Source: Trematomus loennbergii (taxonomy: Eukaryota > Chordata > Actinopteri > Perciformes > Nototheniidae). Taken from it: a DNA stretch of 64,000 bases. The position numbers were made by a program, and so were the translations under genes. The stretch covers positions 356,001 to 420,000 of the forward strand of contig JAAOOA010000132.1 in the NCBI GenBank assembly GCA_012861695.1, read 5' to 3'. Below the pieces are notes generated by a model. It ran no database searches and was not told the DNA's origin. It saw nothing but the letters and a program-made list of their open reading frames with translations. Shown here in pieces: positions 11,696 through 23,147 of this stretch (its first letter is position 1; every line of letters begins with the position of its first letter).

Positions 11696-12058
11696 CTCAA
11701 GTGTCGGCATTGTATTATTATTTCACTTCCTGTGCATGACTTCGTTAGCTTCTTCCTTGACAGTGACACACGTTTGATTTTTTGCCTCCAACTGCATGAG
11801 GGGAAGATGACGATTGCTATTCTATTGGCAATTATAGCAAATGATGTAATCCGTGTGACACCTCTCTGAGAGTCTGAATGTTACTGCTGCTCCGTGCACT
11901 TCATATGGGTGTTTATGTAAGCAGACTGTGAGAATAACATGTGATTATGTTCGACTAACCAGTGAGGTGACCGTGCACTTAAGGGACTTACAGTATCAGA
12001 GTTGTGTTTAGTTAATGATAACCACTGGAACGGTGAGACTGTTAAGTGCACTTATTAC

Positions 12059-12545
12059 CCGTGGTGGGAAGTACTGAATTTAAATATAATCTGAAGGTAC
12101 TTTTAATTGAGTATTTCCCGTTTTCTGCCACTTTATTCTTCTACTCCACAACAGCTCATCTCAAATAATGCCATGTTTACTCCACGACATCCGTTGGACA
12201 CTTTTTACATAAATAACGTTTATATACTACTTATCTTCTCAGTAGTACACACAGTAACCAAACTTTGCTCCATATTGACAAATTACGACATTAAAAAGGA
12301 TCTTAGTTATAATTCTTAGAGATAAAAACTGAATATTTAAATATTTATAATTCTAAAACATTTCTAAAAGAGCCATTCTGCATAACGAGTACTTTGGTTT
12401 TTGGTCGTTTGAGTACATTTTGATGCAAATACTCCTGTACTTTTACTTAAGTAACATTGTTAACTCAGGACTTTTTCCAGTATTGGAGTGTTTCGACTGT
12501 GGTATTAATATATTTACTTAAGTAAGTACTTCTTCGACCTTTGCT
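12059..12545 (+). mobile_element. AGTACTT-family hAT-like element (degraded)
   Basis: It begins CCGTGGTGGGAAGTACTGAA and ends AGTACTTCTTCGACCTTTGC. This matches the family architecture of CAGAGGTGG-AAGTA ends, a CTACTCCAC block and a TGAGTACTTTTACTTAAGTA-like 3' half. No target duplication was found. Confidence 0.6.
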
Positions 12546-12559
12546 CATTACTGAACTCC

Positions 12560-12826
12560 ACAGCGACCTGTAGACTGTTGAACTTTATATGAGTATTTTC
12601 ATTTCTATTTGTTAATGCCGTTATTAACTGTGCAATATATACCTGGCTGCTACATCTTCAGAACTGTCACAGAATGTGTATTTTGTAAATTGTGTAATAT
12701 TTTAATTTTTTGTATGCATGCTTCTTAGTTAACAATAAGCTGTCTTTGGCTCTTTTCTGCTGTAACAAATGTAACTTTCCCCTCTGTCGGGTGAATAAAT
12801 GTATTCTGATTCTGATTCTGATAAAC
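12560..12826 (+). mobile_element. LINE 3' end with (TGATTC)n tail
   Basis: TTTCCCCTCTGTCGGGTGAA, AATAAATGTATTC and three TGATTC repeats form a fish LINE (L2-like) 3' terminus. It ends 131 bp downstream of exon 2 of the USP43-like gene, inside intron 2. Confidence 0.6.
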
Positions 12827-12957
12827 TTCTACATGTGTATTTTGGATGCTTTCTGTACTGAAAGAAGATAGTGTCCAAAATCTCAAAACCAAGCAGTAAA
12901 AGCACTTTCTTTCGCACCTCCTTACACTGACAGTACATAATGCAGATGTTTGGGTAC

Positions 12958-13206
12958 CTTAAAGTCCACAGACAGCTGAGGGCTGTACTCCAGAGTCCAC
13001 AGAGCGCGCACCAGAGCCGCCAGCTGCTCCGTCACTTCTCCTTTATCCAGCCGGCTCTGCTCGCTCCTCAGCAGCCCGTTGATCCTCCCCAGGTCCACTC
13101 TGTACCTCTGCAGCCCCAGATACTCCGCCAGCAGGTCCGTGTTGCTCAGACACTGCACCACGGCGTTCATGAAGCACGTGTTCCCGTGGTTCTTCAGACC
13201 CTGAAC
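12958..13206 (-). CDS. usp43: USP43-like ubiquitin-specific protease, exon 2 (catalytic Cys box)
   Basis: This is an 83-codon internal exon, phase 0 at both ends, of a ubiquitin-specific cysteine protease that removes ubiquitin from proteins. It begins after a CAG acceptor at 13207-13209 and stops before a GTACCC donor at 12952-12957. The first residues read VQGLKNHGNTCFMNAVVQCL, the USP Cys box. The nucleophile is residue 124 of the joined exons and the oxyanion Asn is residue 119. The stretch EVTEQLAALVRALWTLEY and the ending SVDFK resemble vertebrate USP43 more than USP31, judged from memory of the families. A ~20-residue insert between RYRVDL and GEVTEQ is open and in frame. The His box and the rest of the catalytic domain would lie at lower coordinates and are not seen in the window. 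Assignment to a particular USP43 paralogue is not possible here. Confidence 0.93.
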
Positions 13207-13937
13207 CTGTCGTGGAGAAAAACACCACTGTCAGAACAAGAAGCCGAACAGGTGCATTCAGGTGCAGCCAAATGACTGTGTGTTCTAGTCTTCTTTTGTA
13301 GCCTTCATATATTCCCCTGGAATGACTTTTTCACTTACTTCATACCAACATACTATATGTTCAATGGCATATTTAATCATAGTATTTCAGATCAGAATAC
13401 CTTTATTCGTCCCAGAGGGGAGATTTACATTTATGAATTAAAAAATGACAAAATTCTCTCTATTCTATATTGTGTCTGGACTAAACTTTCTTATTTATAC
13501 CTGACCTATAGTGAAGGCCTATTACATTTTCTACACTGGAGTTTTTAATGTGTATACCTCCTTATACTGTCCATAGTATAAATACTGTCAGATATTACAT
13601 TATACTAGAAGTTACTCTGCACTTTACTACTGTGTTGTACTTCTGGTTATTATCAGCTCATGTCGTTGTCTTGGTACTCAATGACAATGAAGTTGAATCT
13701 CATCTAATCTACTCCTGTCTTAATTCTTAATAAGTGGACTAATGATATCAGGCTCGCAGTGACATTATCTTACAGTTAATTGATATTCAACAGTTGCTGT
13801 GGTTGTGTATCATTGCTCAACACATTTGACATCTGCTATAATACACTGAGACCTATTGTATTTAATGAGGGTATTCTCTAATACCCTCATTAAATACACA
13901 CTCTGTTAATGTAGTACAGGTTAACTCTCCTACCCAC
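13207..13937 (-). other. usp43: Intron 1 of the USP43-like gene
   Basis: This 731-bp GT-AG intron separates the two coding exons. It holds LINE 3'-end fragments near 13383-13432 (reverse) and 13640-13722 (forward), plus a hairpin close to the donor. No additional exon is apparent. Confidence 0.85.
13858..13897. repeat. Perfect hairpin near the intron 1 donor
   Basis: Two exact 18-bp complementary arms (13858-13875 and 13880-13897) flank a 4-base CTCT loop. The structure lies 40 bp inside intron 1 from the exon 1 donor. It could be a miniature transposon remnant or a structured intronic RNA element; the sequence does not decide. Confidence 0.8.
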
Positions 13938-14276
13938 CCCGGGCACTCTGTCCGCGTACTGGTGCCGCAGCTTCTCCCTGCCGGTGTTCAGGGACCAGGA
14001 CTCGCTGCTGCAGGGCTTCACGTTTCGGTCCCAGCTCACATGCATCTCCTCCTTGATGCCCGTGGAGCTCAGGACGCACGGAGCTCCATCACCAAACCCT
14101 CCGTCGTCCTCCTCCGCGCCCTGCTGCGCGTCCCCAAAGCGCGTCAAAGTGCCCAAAGTTTTGATGATTCTGCTCATAAAGCTGCCCACAGACTTCAGGG
14201 ACTTCCTCTTGAACAGCTTCCCGCCGCCGGGTTTCTTCTCTTTGCGCTCCTGCTGCTTCCTGCTCGGCTTCTCCAT
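13938..14276 (-). CDS. usp43: USP43-like ubiquitin-specific protease, exon 1 (start codon)
   Basis: This is the first coding exon, 113 codons, from an ATG in strong context (A at -3, G at +4). The N-terminus is lysine/arginine rich, with KLFKRKSLKSVGSFMSRIIK followed by TLGTLTRF. The SVGSFMSR.(L/I)KTL block is typical of the N-terminus of USP31 and its USP43 relatives. An acidic glycine-rich stretch follows (about residues 54-63), then a tail ending DRVPG. The donor is GTGGGT at 13932-13937. Joining in phase 0 gives VPGVQGLKNHGNTCFMN, which matches the family across the junction and supports both splice sites. The N-terminal region is expected to be disordered and precedes the protease domain. 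The reading frame runs on past the donor to a stop at 13890, but that extension is intronic. The 5' untranslated part of the exon is not delimited. Confidence 0.9.
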
Positions 14277-14601
14277 GCTGCTACTTCTCGGACTGGAGAT
14301 GATGATGGTGTGAGTTGTTCCGGTGCCGGTGGTGATTCACTTCTTCTTCTCCAACAGTGTCCCCTGTCCGGGTGAAAGCGTGCAGAGGTGACGCCATGCT
14401 GGAGGCACCGCTCACTATTTTCCTCCCCTTCCTCCTCACCCATCGCTGCACTTACTGAAGGCGCTCATTATGTCCGGAATCCAGCGTCATGATGCCCGGT
14501 ACAGCCTGCTCCTCTGCTCCCTCTCAGAGCTCCGCACCGAGCCGGAGAAGCTGCTGATTGTGAAGCTGCCTCCTCCCACTCTCCCCCCCACTCTGCCCCC
14601 C

Positions 14602-14662
<61 letters not shown>
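14277..14662 (-). promoter_or_regulatory. 5' flank of the USP43-like gene, with CT/GA repeat
   Basis: This is the region immediately upstream of the start codon and probably contains the 5' UTR and core promoter. It is GC-rich next to the exon. A nearly pure CT tract (GA on the coding strand) runs 14605-14662, about 330-390 bp before the ATG. No TATA box was recognised. The promoter role is inferred from position alone. Confidence 0.45.
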
Positions 14663-14665
<3 letters not shown>

Positions 14666-15590
14666 CATGGAGGAGATAACAGAGCAGTCACACTGGGCTT
14701 AAAGCAGGCTGTTTTTAATTTAAAATGGTGGGAAAAGTACTCAAACAGATCATCTAACTAAAAGCAGTGGTGTAAAGTAACTATTTTTATTTATTTTATT
14801 AGTTTATTCCACACATGGCAGTTATTTCAAAACAAAAACAGTACACTTTACAAAACATCTACACTTATACTGGGTTTTTTATAGCGCATGGTGGAAAGGA
14901 GCAGGTGCTAAGAACATTTACTCAAGTACTATTTTGAGATATTTGTTCTTAACTTGAGTATTTTAATTGTATGCTACTTTGTACTTCTACTCCTTGCAGT
15001 TCAGAGGTAAATGGTGTACTTTTACTGCACTACATGTATTTAATACCTTTAGTTACTTTACTCCCTGCACATGGAGGAGATAACAGAGCAGTCACACTGG
15101 GCTTAAAGAGAGCTGTTTTTATTTCAATGGTGGGAAAAGTACTCAAATAGATGATCTAACTAAAAGCAGAGGTGGGAAGTAACTAAGAACATTTACTCAA
15201 GTACTGTACTTAAAGACAATATTGAGATATTTGTACTTTACTTGGGTATTTCCATGTTATGCTATACTTTGTACTTCTACCCCACTAAGATTTACACAGA
15301 GACGACTTTCTTCTCGTCACTTATTAAATCCTTTTTATGGCTTGCTGTCGAAAACCGTGTTTCTACACATTCTTCAAGGCTCCTGTCACGATACTGATTT
15401 CTACCTTGTTTACAGCGTGAGAAATTATAGAAGTATGAGATATATGTAGTGGTTGAGTAGTACATTGTTCAAATACTGAACTTAAGTACAATTTAGCGAT
15501 ACTTTGTTCTTCTACTCCACTACAGTTCAGAGGTACATGGTGTACTTCTACTCCACTACATGTATTGAATACCTTTAGTCACTTCACAGA
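14661..15590. repeat. 404-bp tandem duplication upstream of USP43-like exon 1
   Basis: The sequence starting CTGCACATGGAGGAGATAAC at 14661 recurs at 15065, exactly 404 bp later. Each copy runs through about 105 bp of unique-looking flank into the start of an AGTACTT-family element (at about 14768 and 15168). Copy 1 ends where copy 2 begins. Copy 1 carries an extra ~125-bp insert at about 14784-14908. Because the duplicated block spans host flank plus transposon start, it post-dates the transposon insertion. Confidence 0.75.
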
Positions 15591-17140
15591 TGTGGATGAA
15601 TGATGTGAAATATAATCAAGTTAAATCAGACTTTAGTTCCACCTGGAGTAAATTCACAAGCTACCCTGCAGTATACAAAGTCATTCAAACTAGCTGCACC
15701 TTTACCAGCTTTGAGAACACTTTCATGATCAATCATTATAAAACACATCATATATATTATTCTGAAATGGACCAATCTGCACAATGACTACTTTTACTGT
15801 CGCTACTTTCACTATATTTTGATGAGAATACTTTTCTACTTTTACTTGATGAACATTTTGAATGCAGGACTTTTACTGTAACAGAGTATTCCTACACTCT
15901 GGTACTTCTACTTTTACTCAAGTACAAGATCTGAGTACTTCTACTTTTACTCAAGTACAAGATCTGAGTACTTCTACTTTTACTCAAGTACAAGATCTGA
16001 GTACTTCTACTTTACTCAAGTACAAGATCGTGAGTACTTATACTTTTACTCAAGTACAAGATCTGAGTACTCTACTTTTACTCAAGTACAAGATCTGAGT
16101 ACTTCTACTTTTACTCAAATACAAGATCTGAGTACTTCTACTTTTACTCAAGTACAAGATCTGAGTACTTCTACTTTTACTCACGTACAAGATCTGAGTA
16201 CTTCTACTTTTACTCAAGAACAAGATCTGAGTATTTCTACTTTACTCAAGTACAAGATCTGAGTACTTCTACTTTTACTCAAGTACAAGATCTGAGTACT
16301 TCTACTTTTACTCAAGTACAAGATCTGAGTACTTCTACTTTTACTCAAGTACAAGATCTGAGTACTTCTACTTTTACTCAAGTACAAGATCTGAGTACTT
16401 CTACTTTTACTCAAGTACAAGATCTGAGTACTTCTACTTTTACTCAAGTACAAGATCTGAGTACTTCTACTTTTACTCAAGTACAAGATCTGAGTACTTC
16501 TACTTTTACTCAAGTACAAGATCTGAGTACTTCTACTTTTACTCAAGTACAAGATCTGAGTACTTCTACTTTTACTCAAGTACAAGATCTGAGTACTTCT
16601 ACTTTTACTCAAGTACAAGATCTGAGTACTTCTACTTTTACTCAAGTACAAGATCTGAGTACTTCTACTTTTACTCAAGTACAAGATCTGAGTACTTCTA
16701 CTTTTACTCAAGTACAAGATCTGAGTACTTCTACTTTTACTCAAGTACAAGATCTGAGTACTTCTACTTTTACTCAAGTAGATCAGAGTACTTCTACTAC
16801 TTCTACTTTTACTCAAGTACAAGATCTGAGTACTTCTACTTTTACTCAAGTACAAGATCTGAGTACTTCTACTTTTACTCAAGTACAAGATCTGAGTACT
16901 TCTACTTTTACTCAAGTACAAGATCTGAGTACTTCTACTTTTACTCAAGTACAAGATCTGAGTACTTCTACTTTTACTCAAGTACAAGATCTGAGTACTT
17001 CTACTTTTACTCAAGTACAATCTGAGTACTTCTACTTTTACTCAAGTACAAGATCTGAGTACTTCTACTTTTACTCAAGTACAAGATCTGAGTACTTCTA
17101 CTTTTACTCAAGAACAGATCTGAGTACTTCTAATATACTA
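15168..17140 (+). mobile_element. AGTACTT-family hAT-like element with 33-bp array
   Basis: It begins AGCAGAGGTGGGAAGTAACT. Its 5' body matches the copies at 14768, 25.7-26.4 kb (inverted) and 63.3 kb, including TGTGAAATATAATCAAGTTA and TTTGAATGCAGGACTTTTAC. The natural 3' end of the family (see 63794) is GATCTGAGTACTTCTTCCAC then CTCTG. In this copy the subterminal 33 bp are amplified into the array at 15902-17132. Confidence 0.75.
15902..17132 (+). repeat. 33-bp minisatellite, about 37 copies
   Basis: The unit is GTACTTCTACTTTTACTCAA followed by GTACAAGATCTGA. Because 33 is a multiple of three, a 268-residue reverse-strand frame encodes an 11-residue repeat (core YLSKSRSTQIL), which is an artefact of the repeat. 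Central units are nearly identical, while the edges vary more, as expected for array turnover. Confidence 0.97.
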
Positions 17141-17379
17141 AAGTACCATATGTTTTTGGTTGCTCATTTTTACTTGAACTTCTTGTCTTTAGACACATAT
17201 TTTTTATATTGCAAGTTTTTACTCTTTCTGTTTATATATATTTAGTCCATTTTATTCTACATTTTTTCGTTCACTTAAACACAATATGTCATATTGATTT
17301 ATCCACCTGTTAATGAGTGTAATTTAATGTCTTCTAAACATGTTTCACCGTCCCCAGTCTCCACTACTTAGATCCCCTA

Positions 17380-17500
17380 AAAGCAGAGGTGAAATGTAAC
17401 CAAGTACATTTACACAAGTACTATTTGGACAAACTTTTACTTTGAGTATTCCCATGTCAAGGTTCTACTCCACTACATTAAAAAAATGTTGCAACTTTAG
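17380..17500 (+). mobile_element. AGTACTT-family 5' fragment
   Basis: AGCAGAGGTGAAATGTAACC then AAGTACATTTACACAAGTAC and TTCTACTCCACTACATT match the family's 5' part. Confidence 0.65.
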
Positions 17501-19000
17501 ACGTTACCTTGAGAAACAACAGAAGGCCTCCCTTGGGAACATAATGGAAGAGACTAACTGGTCGAATGCACTGATTTCTCACCATAAAGAATAAAGAAGG
17601 CAGGAAGATGTCATAGATATGATGTTCATTAAGTAAGCCTTAAGGCATTTATTATCACTTTCATTCCTGAGCTGTGAAGTAGAGAGCAGCTTATCTCCAC
17701 TCCTCACTACAAAGACAGGTCGAATCACACTTTCTCTCTCACATTCAATACTGCAGATTTATAGCAGCACTGAGAGAAAGCATGACTCCTCCTCACTGCT
17801 AATGCAGCCTGAAGAGATCCTCCTACTCTCTGATGAAGATGAGGAGGATGATGAGGATGATGATGGTGAAGAATACTCAGGAAATACTTTAAGCTGGGAG
17901 TTGAAACACCATGAGAGCAGCAGAAGGGCCGGTGCTCAGAATAAAACTGCTTCAATTTAAAAGGTGGTATGAAAAGCTTCAGCTCACTGCAGACTGAATC
18001 TGACTTTCAATCAAGATGTTTTTTATGTATATATAATAATAATAAGAATAGAATAATACATGTATTTTTGTAAGCGCTTATACAGGTGCTCAAGTCGCTT
18101 TACAGAGGTAGTAAATATAGTAAAAGTCACATTAAAATCGAGCAATAAAACAACAATCACACATTAAAAGCCAGTTTGAGTCAATACATCTAATAAGAGA
18201 CTAACTGATCTCACTTTGATGCAATTAGTGGTGGAGGTCAGATCTTCAGTTGTTTAGTTACACATTAGAAACTTAAGAACAATTGTGCAAATTCATAATA
18301 AAATTTAAAATAGATTTGAGATCAAAAATATTAACGGAGTAAAAATGTGCGATCAAAATGTAATAAAACTAAATATATTTCAAATATTTATATGTAAAAA
18401 AATAAATATGGAAATACAATGAAATGGAACATAAATATAACATTTAAATAGCTATGTTAAATGTGTACAATAAAACAAATACAATATAATAATATATTTA
18501 CATACATTTAAGTTAAAGTAAAGATGTGCAAATAAATAATGAAATAAAATAACAAAAAATATGAAAACATAGGAGGTTAAATATACAATAAAGAAATAAT
18601 AAAAATATAATAAAATATTTATATTGACTTGAATTAAGTAAGATTCTGTAATACAAATAAAATAGAATAAAAATATCTATATACATAAAGGGCTCAAGCT
18701 AAAATGTGCAGAGACAATAATAAAATATGATCAATGAATAATATTGAATCGAATTGAAAACCTTTTACTCCAAGGAGGGCCCCTCTGAGCTGAAGGCATT
18801 TATACGTTATATATTCAGTATCTCTGTGCATGTTTTACAGCTTGTCGTTCAGCAGAGAGTTTGGCTCTCCTGAATATTTTGGCCTCTTCTCTCACTGGTT
18901 ATTTGAAGCTATTTTTAGAGCGTTTACCTTCCAGAACCAGAAACCCTTTTATATTCCTCCAGCAGAGATGATTCCTCCCGTGGCTAACACCGACATGTTA
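17501..19000. other. AT-rich intergenic spacer
   Basis: No gene seen. A GAT/GAG-rich simple stretch lies at 17833-17872, and a dispersed-repeat motif (TTGTAAGCGCTTATACAGG) at about 18075. From about 18290 to 18760 the sequence is low-complexity AAATA-rich DNA. Confidence 0.4.
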
Positions 19001-19830
19001 TCAGAGGTGGGAGAAGTACTCAGATAGGTTACTTAAAGTGCACCTATCATGCTATTTTTAGGCAATAGCACAGGTCTCAGATATACAAATATATAAAAAA
19101 CATGTCTATGAAGTGTTTTGCTCAAAATACCAAACTGATCACCCATTCTAGCCATGCTCATATCCCTCTATTTCACTTCCTGTTTCAAAAGTGCTGATTT
19201 GGGTATAAAGCTTTAAAAAATAAAAAATTGATAAAAATAAAAAGGAGGGGGCTGAGCTCATGCGGGACCCGGCAGCTACTCTAAACTAAATACTGCGGAT
19301 GAAACGCCATATCATGGATTATCAAGGATTCTTTCTGAAACAGTATGGAGCTCAAAGGCTTTCTCTCTTGCCGGTTATACCACAAGGTGAGTTCCTTTTT
19401 ATTTCCTGCTTCTTCACACACATACTCTCTCCAGTACAGGTTAGCTCTGAGTGTTAGCGATGCTAATGCAAACACCGACATATTACGTTCAAAAGTCAGG
19501 CATTGTTTCTGATAGCAACGTTTCTGATAGTGCTGTGGGTCCACATTTCAGATATTACGTCATATCGGACGCAAATCTGGATCAGCTCCGTTGTAGCCCC
19601 GTTTTTAGAGATTTGGGTACGGAGGAAAAGAGAGAGGTTTTATTTTCTGACGCTGCGTGAGTTCCCTGACACACCGGGGACACAGATTTATGTATACAAG
19701 ACATCAACAAGTGCATTTGCATGATAGGTCCCCTTTAAGTAAATGTAGTAGAAGAGTATTAAAAGCATCAACACTACAATGTAAAAATACTGTTACAAGT
19801 AAAAGTCCTGCATTCAAAATCATACGTTTA
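19001..19830 (+). mobile_element. AGTACTT-family fragment split by a TTAA element
   Basis: ATCAGAGGTGGGAGAAGTAC at about 19001 and GTAAAAGTCCTGCATTCAAA at about 19799 are two parts of the family, separated by the TTAA-flanked element at 19037-19734. Confidence 0.6.
19037..19734 (+). mobile_element. TTAA-flanked element (Kolobok-like), long form
   Basis: The ends AGTGCACCTATCATGC and the complement of AGGGGACCTATCATGC are flanked by TTAA (19033-19036 and 19735-19738). TTAA duplication plus AG(G)-type ends suggests Kolobok rather than piggyBac, though this is an inference. It shares GTTAGCTCTGAGTGTTAGCG with the copies at 54.3 and 62.3 kb. Confidence 0.8.
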
Positions 19831-19879
19831 TAAAATGTTCATAACAATTATGGTGATCTGATCTATATGAATGCGCCCA

Positions 19880-20385
19880 TTACCTGAAAAGTTAGATGCC
19901 GCCTATCACAGTGCGCTGAGATTTGTTACTAACTGTAAAGCATTAACTCATCACTGTACCCTGCTGTTCGGCGGCTCAGTCATTGGTACATGTTCATCTA
20001 CAAAGCCATGTTGGGTAAACTGCCATCTTATATCTGCTCTCTGATCACAGAGAGTTGCAGGTAGCTATTGCCTAAGATCTCAGGATGTGTTTTTGTTACA
20101 TGTGACAAGTGCTAGGACTGTTTTAGGTACGAAAGCTTTTATGTGCGCAGCTCCTCTAGCTTGGAACACTCTGCAAAAATAACTGAAACTGAGCATCTTG
20201 GTTCCCCTGCATCGTTTTAAAGCACGGCTAGATGCAATGCAATATGATAATCTTGGTACCTGTCAATGTCGATAGGTTTGTAAATTGTACCCTGTAATTA
20301 TGTTTTTTCTGTTGTTTTTATGTTTTCATGTGTAACCAACGTTGCAGGTCTCCCTTGAAAAAGAGAACAAATAAAATAAATATTA
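19880..20385 (+). pseudogene. LINE reverse-transcriptase C-terminal remnant (L2-like)
   Basis: Plus-strand reading gives KLDAAYHSALRFVTNC followed, after small breaks, by pieces like MFIYKAMLGKLPSYICSL and FMCAAPLAWNTLQK. This is the usual C-terminal region of fish L2/Rex-like LINE ORF2. Frame changes and stops make it non-functional. The 3' end is TTGAAAAAGAGAACAAATAA followed by AAATAAATATT. Confidence 0.75.
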
Positions 20386-21200
20386 AAAAGTTGAATAAAA
20401 TGTGAAATAAACATTAAAAAAAAGTATTAACAGAAACATAGTTAAATAAATAGAAAATTGCAATACAAATACAATTAATTAAAATATGTATATAAATACA
20501 AAAAGTTGGAGAAAAAATATGCAATACAATAAATTGCATATTTAATGCAATAAATAATTATAATAATAATAATAAATAATAAAATATATTTAAAACATAG
20601 GAAGTTAATGTAAAAATCTGCAGAAAAAATATAATCTATATATTTATAAAGTAAAAAATGTCATTAAATAAAATAGATACAATATTTAAACAAAATTACA
20701 GTTACGTTTCACATTAAAAAATAAGTAATATATAAACACAAGAAGTAAACATTTGTATAAAACCAGATAAAATAAAATATTGATATATAGTTAAAAGTAC
20801 TTGAATCTGTACTGTACTGTATGTTGTTCTCTCACTACCAAAATGGAGGTGCAAAGACATAGGCCTACATTATAAAACCTATTTTATGTGTGGCCATTTT
20901 TTATTGTCTTTGACCACGAATGTGTTACTTACTCATGTTTATGATAGATATAAAAATCAGACAGCAAGGTGTATTTCTCTCACACATAATGAGAGCAGTA
21001 AAGCTGCAGGTGGCCCGTTGTTGAAGTCGTGTCCCCATGCTATTTAATCTGTGATGCTTTTCTCTTTAAAGAAGGAAATGTCATTTACAAAAAAATGAAG
21101 TAGGAACAGAGACCATCTGGATATACAGTCTGCTCCGGGAACAAGATCTTACTTTACTAAAAGAACAATCCCTGTCACATTACTGGGCAATTACTACATC
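20386..21200. other. AT-rich intergenic sequence
   Basis: 20386-20790 is low-complexity AAATA/ATATA DNA. The remainder shows no gene. Confidence 0.4.
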
Positions 21201-21213
21201 TAAACTTCATCAC

Positions 21214-21888
21214 ACCCAACATTAGCCGCCTTTAGCTTAGCGGTGGTGAAGTGAAGTCATGTGACCGTGCTGTAGTTCCTTTATAGCCCAACATTAGCCA
21301 CCTTTAGCTTAGCGGTGGTGATGTGAAGTCATATGACCGTGCTGTAGTTCCTTTATAGCCCAACATTAGCCTCCTTTAGCTTAGCGGTGGTGACGTGAAG
21401 TCATGTGACCGTGCTGTTGTTCCTTTATAGCCCAACATTAGCCACCTTTAGCTTAGCGGTGGTGACGTGAAGTCATGTGACCGTGCTGTAGTTCCTTTAT
21501 AGCCCAACATTAGCTGCCTTTAGCTTAGCAGTGGTCACGTGAAGTCATGTGACCGTGCTGTAGTTCATTTATAGCCCAACATTAGCCTCCTTTAGCTTAG
21601 CGGTGGTGATGTGAAGTCATGTGACCATGCTGTAGTTCCTTTATAGCCCAACATTAGCCTCCTTTAGCTTAGCGGTGGTGATGTGAAGTCATGTGACCAT
21701 GCTGTAGTTCCTTTATAGCCCAACATTAGCCGCCTTTAGCTTAGCGGTGGTGATGTGAAGTCATGTGACCGTGCTGTAGTTCCTTTATAGCCCAACATTA
21801 GCCACCTTTAGCTTAGCGGTGGTGACGTGAAGTCATGTGACCGTGCTGTAGTTCCTTTATAGCCCAACATTAGCCACCTTTAGCTTAA
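21214..21888 (+). repeat. 72-bp array III, about 9 units (family A)
   Basis: Nine to ten units of the family A 72-bp repeat, each with AGTCATGTGACC or a close variant. The tail (CAATATGTGGAGATTACCCTGC) matches the family A 3' part. The head is reduced to a short CTAAACTTCATCACACCCAA stretch. Confidence 0.93.
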
Positions 21889-22403
21889 GTGATGTCAATA
21901 TGTGGAGATTACCCTGCCAAACAAAACGTGTTAGCATCATAGACCTTTGTTTTCCACGCAGTATATCCGCAAATCCAATGTAAAATTCTCATTGGATTTC
22001 AGCTTTTCATTGATATAATGAGCTCCTGAGTCTCATTCACTGATAAAGACCTGCCTTGTGTCAGTGCTGATGAGTGTAATCCACAAAATGCCCACAAAGG
22101 CAAACAGCTCACCTCAGGAGGAAATCAATACTTCAATGCTTCATGTTTCCTTCACAGCGCTGCAGCACTAAGTAAGATGTTCTAAAGAAGTTTCTCAAGG
22201 TTTTTAACAAGACGATCACAAGTAAACCACTTATCCATCCCCTATGATGTGAATCTGCAGAACAGAAACAGAAGAAACTGAGTGGGCGACTTCTGGTCCC
22301 AGATTCTGCAGAGCCCATCTGAGCTGGAAATAACACATTCCTCGTCCTTTAATATGAATACATTTGGCATTAGGCCCTATGCTTTCTCTTGGAGCGTTTG
22401 AGT

Positions 22404-22413
22404 CACACACACA

Positions 22414-22444
<31 letters not shown>

Positions 22445-22447
22445 CAC

Positions 22448-22538
<91 letters not shown>
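22404..22538 (+). repeat. (CA)n microsatellite
   Basis: About 135 bp of CA repeats with a few CCA and AACA interruptions. Open frames across it are spurious. Confidence 0.97.
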
Positions 22539-22539
<1 letters not shown>

Positions 22540-23147
22540 GGACGGAGACACACATTAGAGGCCACTGACACTGCCTCTAGAGAGTGAAGAGCCCGGGACT
22601 CTGAGCTATTTCTACTCCTGCCCCATTTCCTCCACAACCAGTCCTACTTTCACAGCTTCTCACCTCCTTTCAGCAGAAACACACATGCAGAAAGTCATCA
22701 AACCAGCTCCAAATATAACTGCAGCACAAATTCATTTCATTTCCCGTCTCATGGCAGTGGTGGAAGAGAATAAATGTGCATCACTGAATTAACCTAATTA
22801 CATTTCACCACTATTTTCATTCTTTGGGGTGTTAAGAGTCCTTTTTGTGGACTCTCTATCCTCAGATTTTCCATCGTGTTGATATATACAGCATGGATAG
22901 ATGGAGATTGTTTTGTATTCGCAATTAGTCAAAACATGAGTCAGCATTTTCTCGCTGGGGGAAGAAGAAAAGGGTCATAGCCTAATTACAGTGAAAGATG
23001 CAGGTTAGTGACGCTACAAGGTTTAAATAAGATTGTAAATAGATAAGATAAGAGAACCTTTTCTTGGATCCCCTTAGGGAAGTTCAGGTGTCTTAGCAAG
23101 AATAGGAAAAAGTGTAATTAACAGTATGAACTAAAATAACTAAAATA

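Noticed and set aside
12940..13275. 111-residue plus-strand frame opposite exon 2
   Set aside because: Antisense shadow of the USP catalytic exon.
13962..14375. Plus-strand frames opposite exon 1 (137 and 109 residues)
   Set aside because: Shadow frames of the GC-rich USP43-like exon. The minus-strand protein is clearly the conserved one.
16214..17020. 268-residue reverse-strand frame with an 11-residue repeat
   Set aside because: It is the direct translation of a 33-bp minisatellite. The unit length being a multiple of three keeps the frame open by itself.
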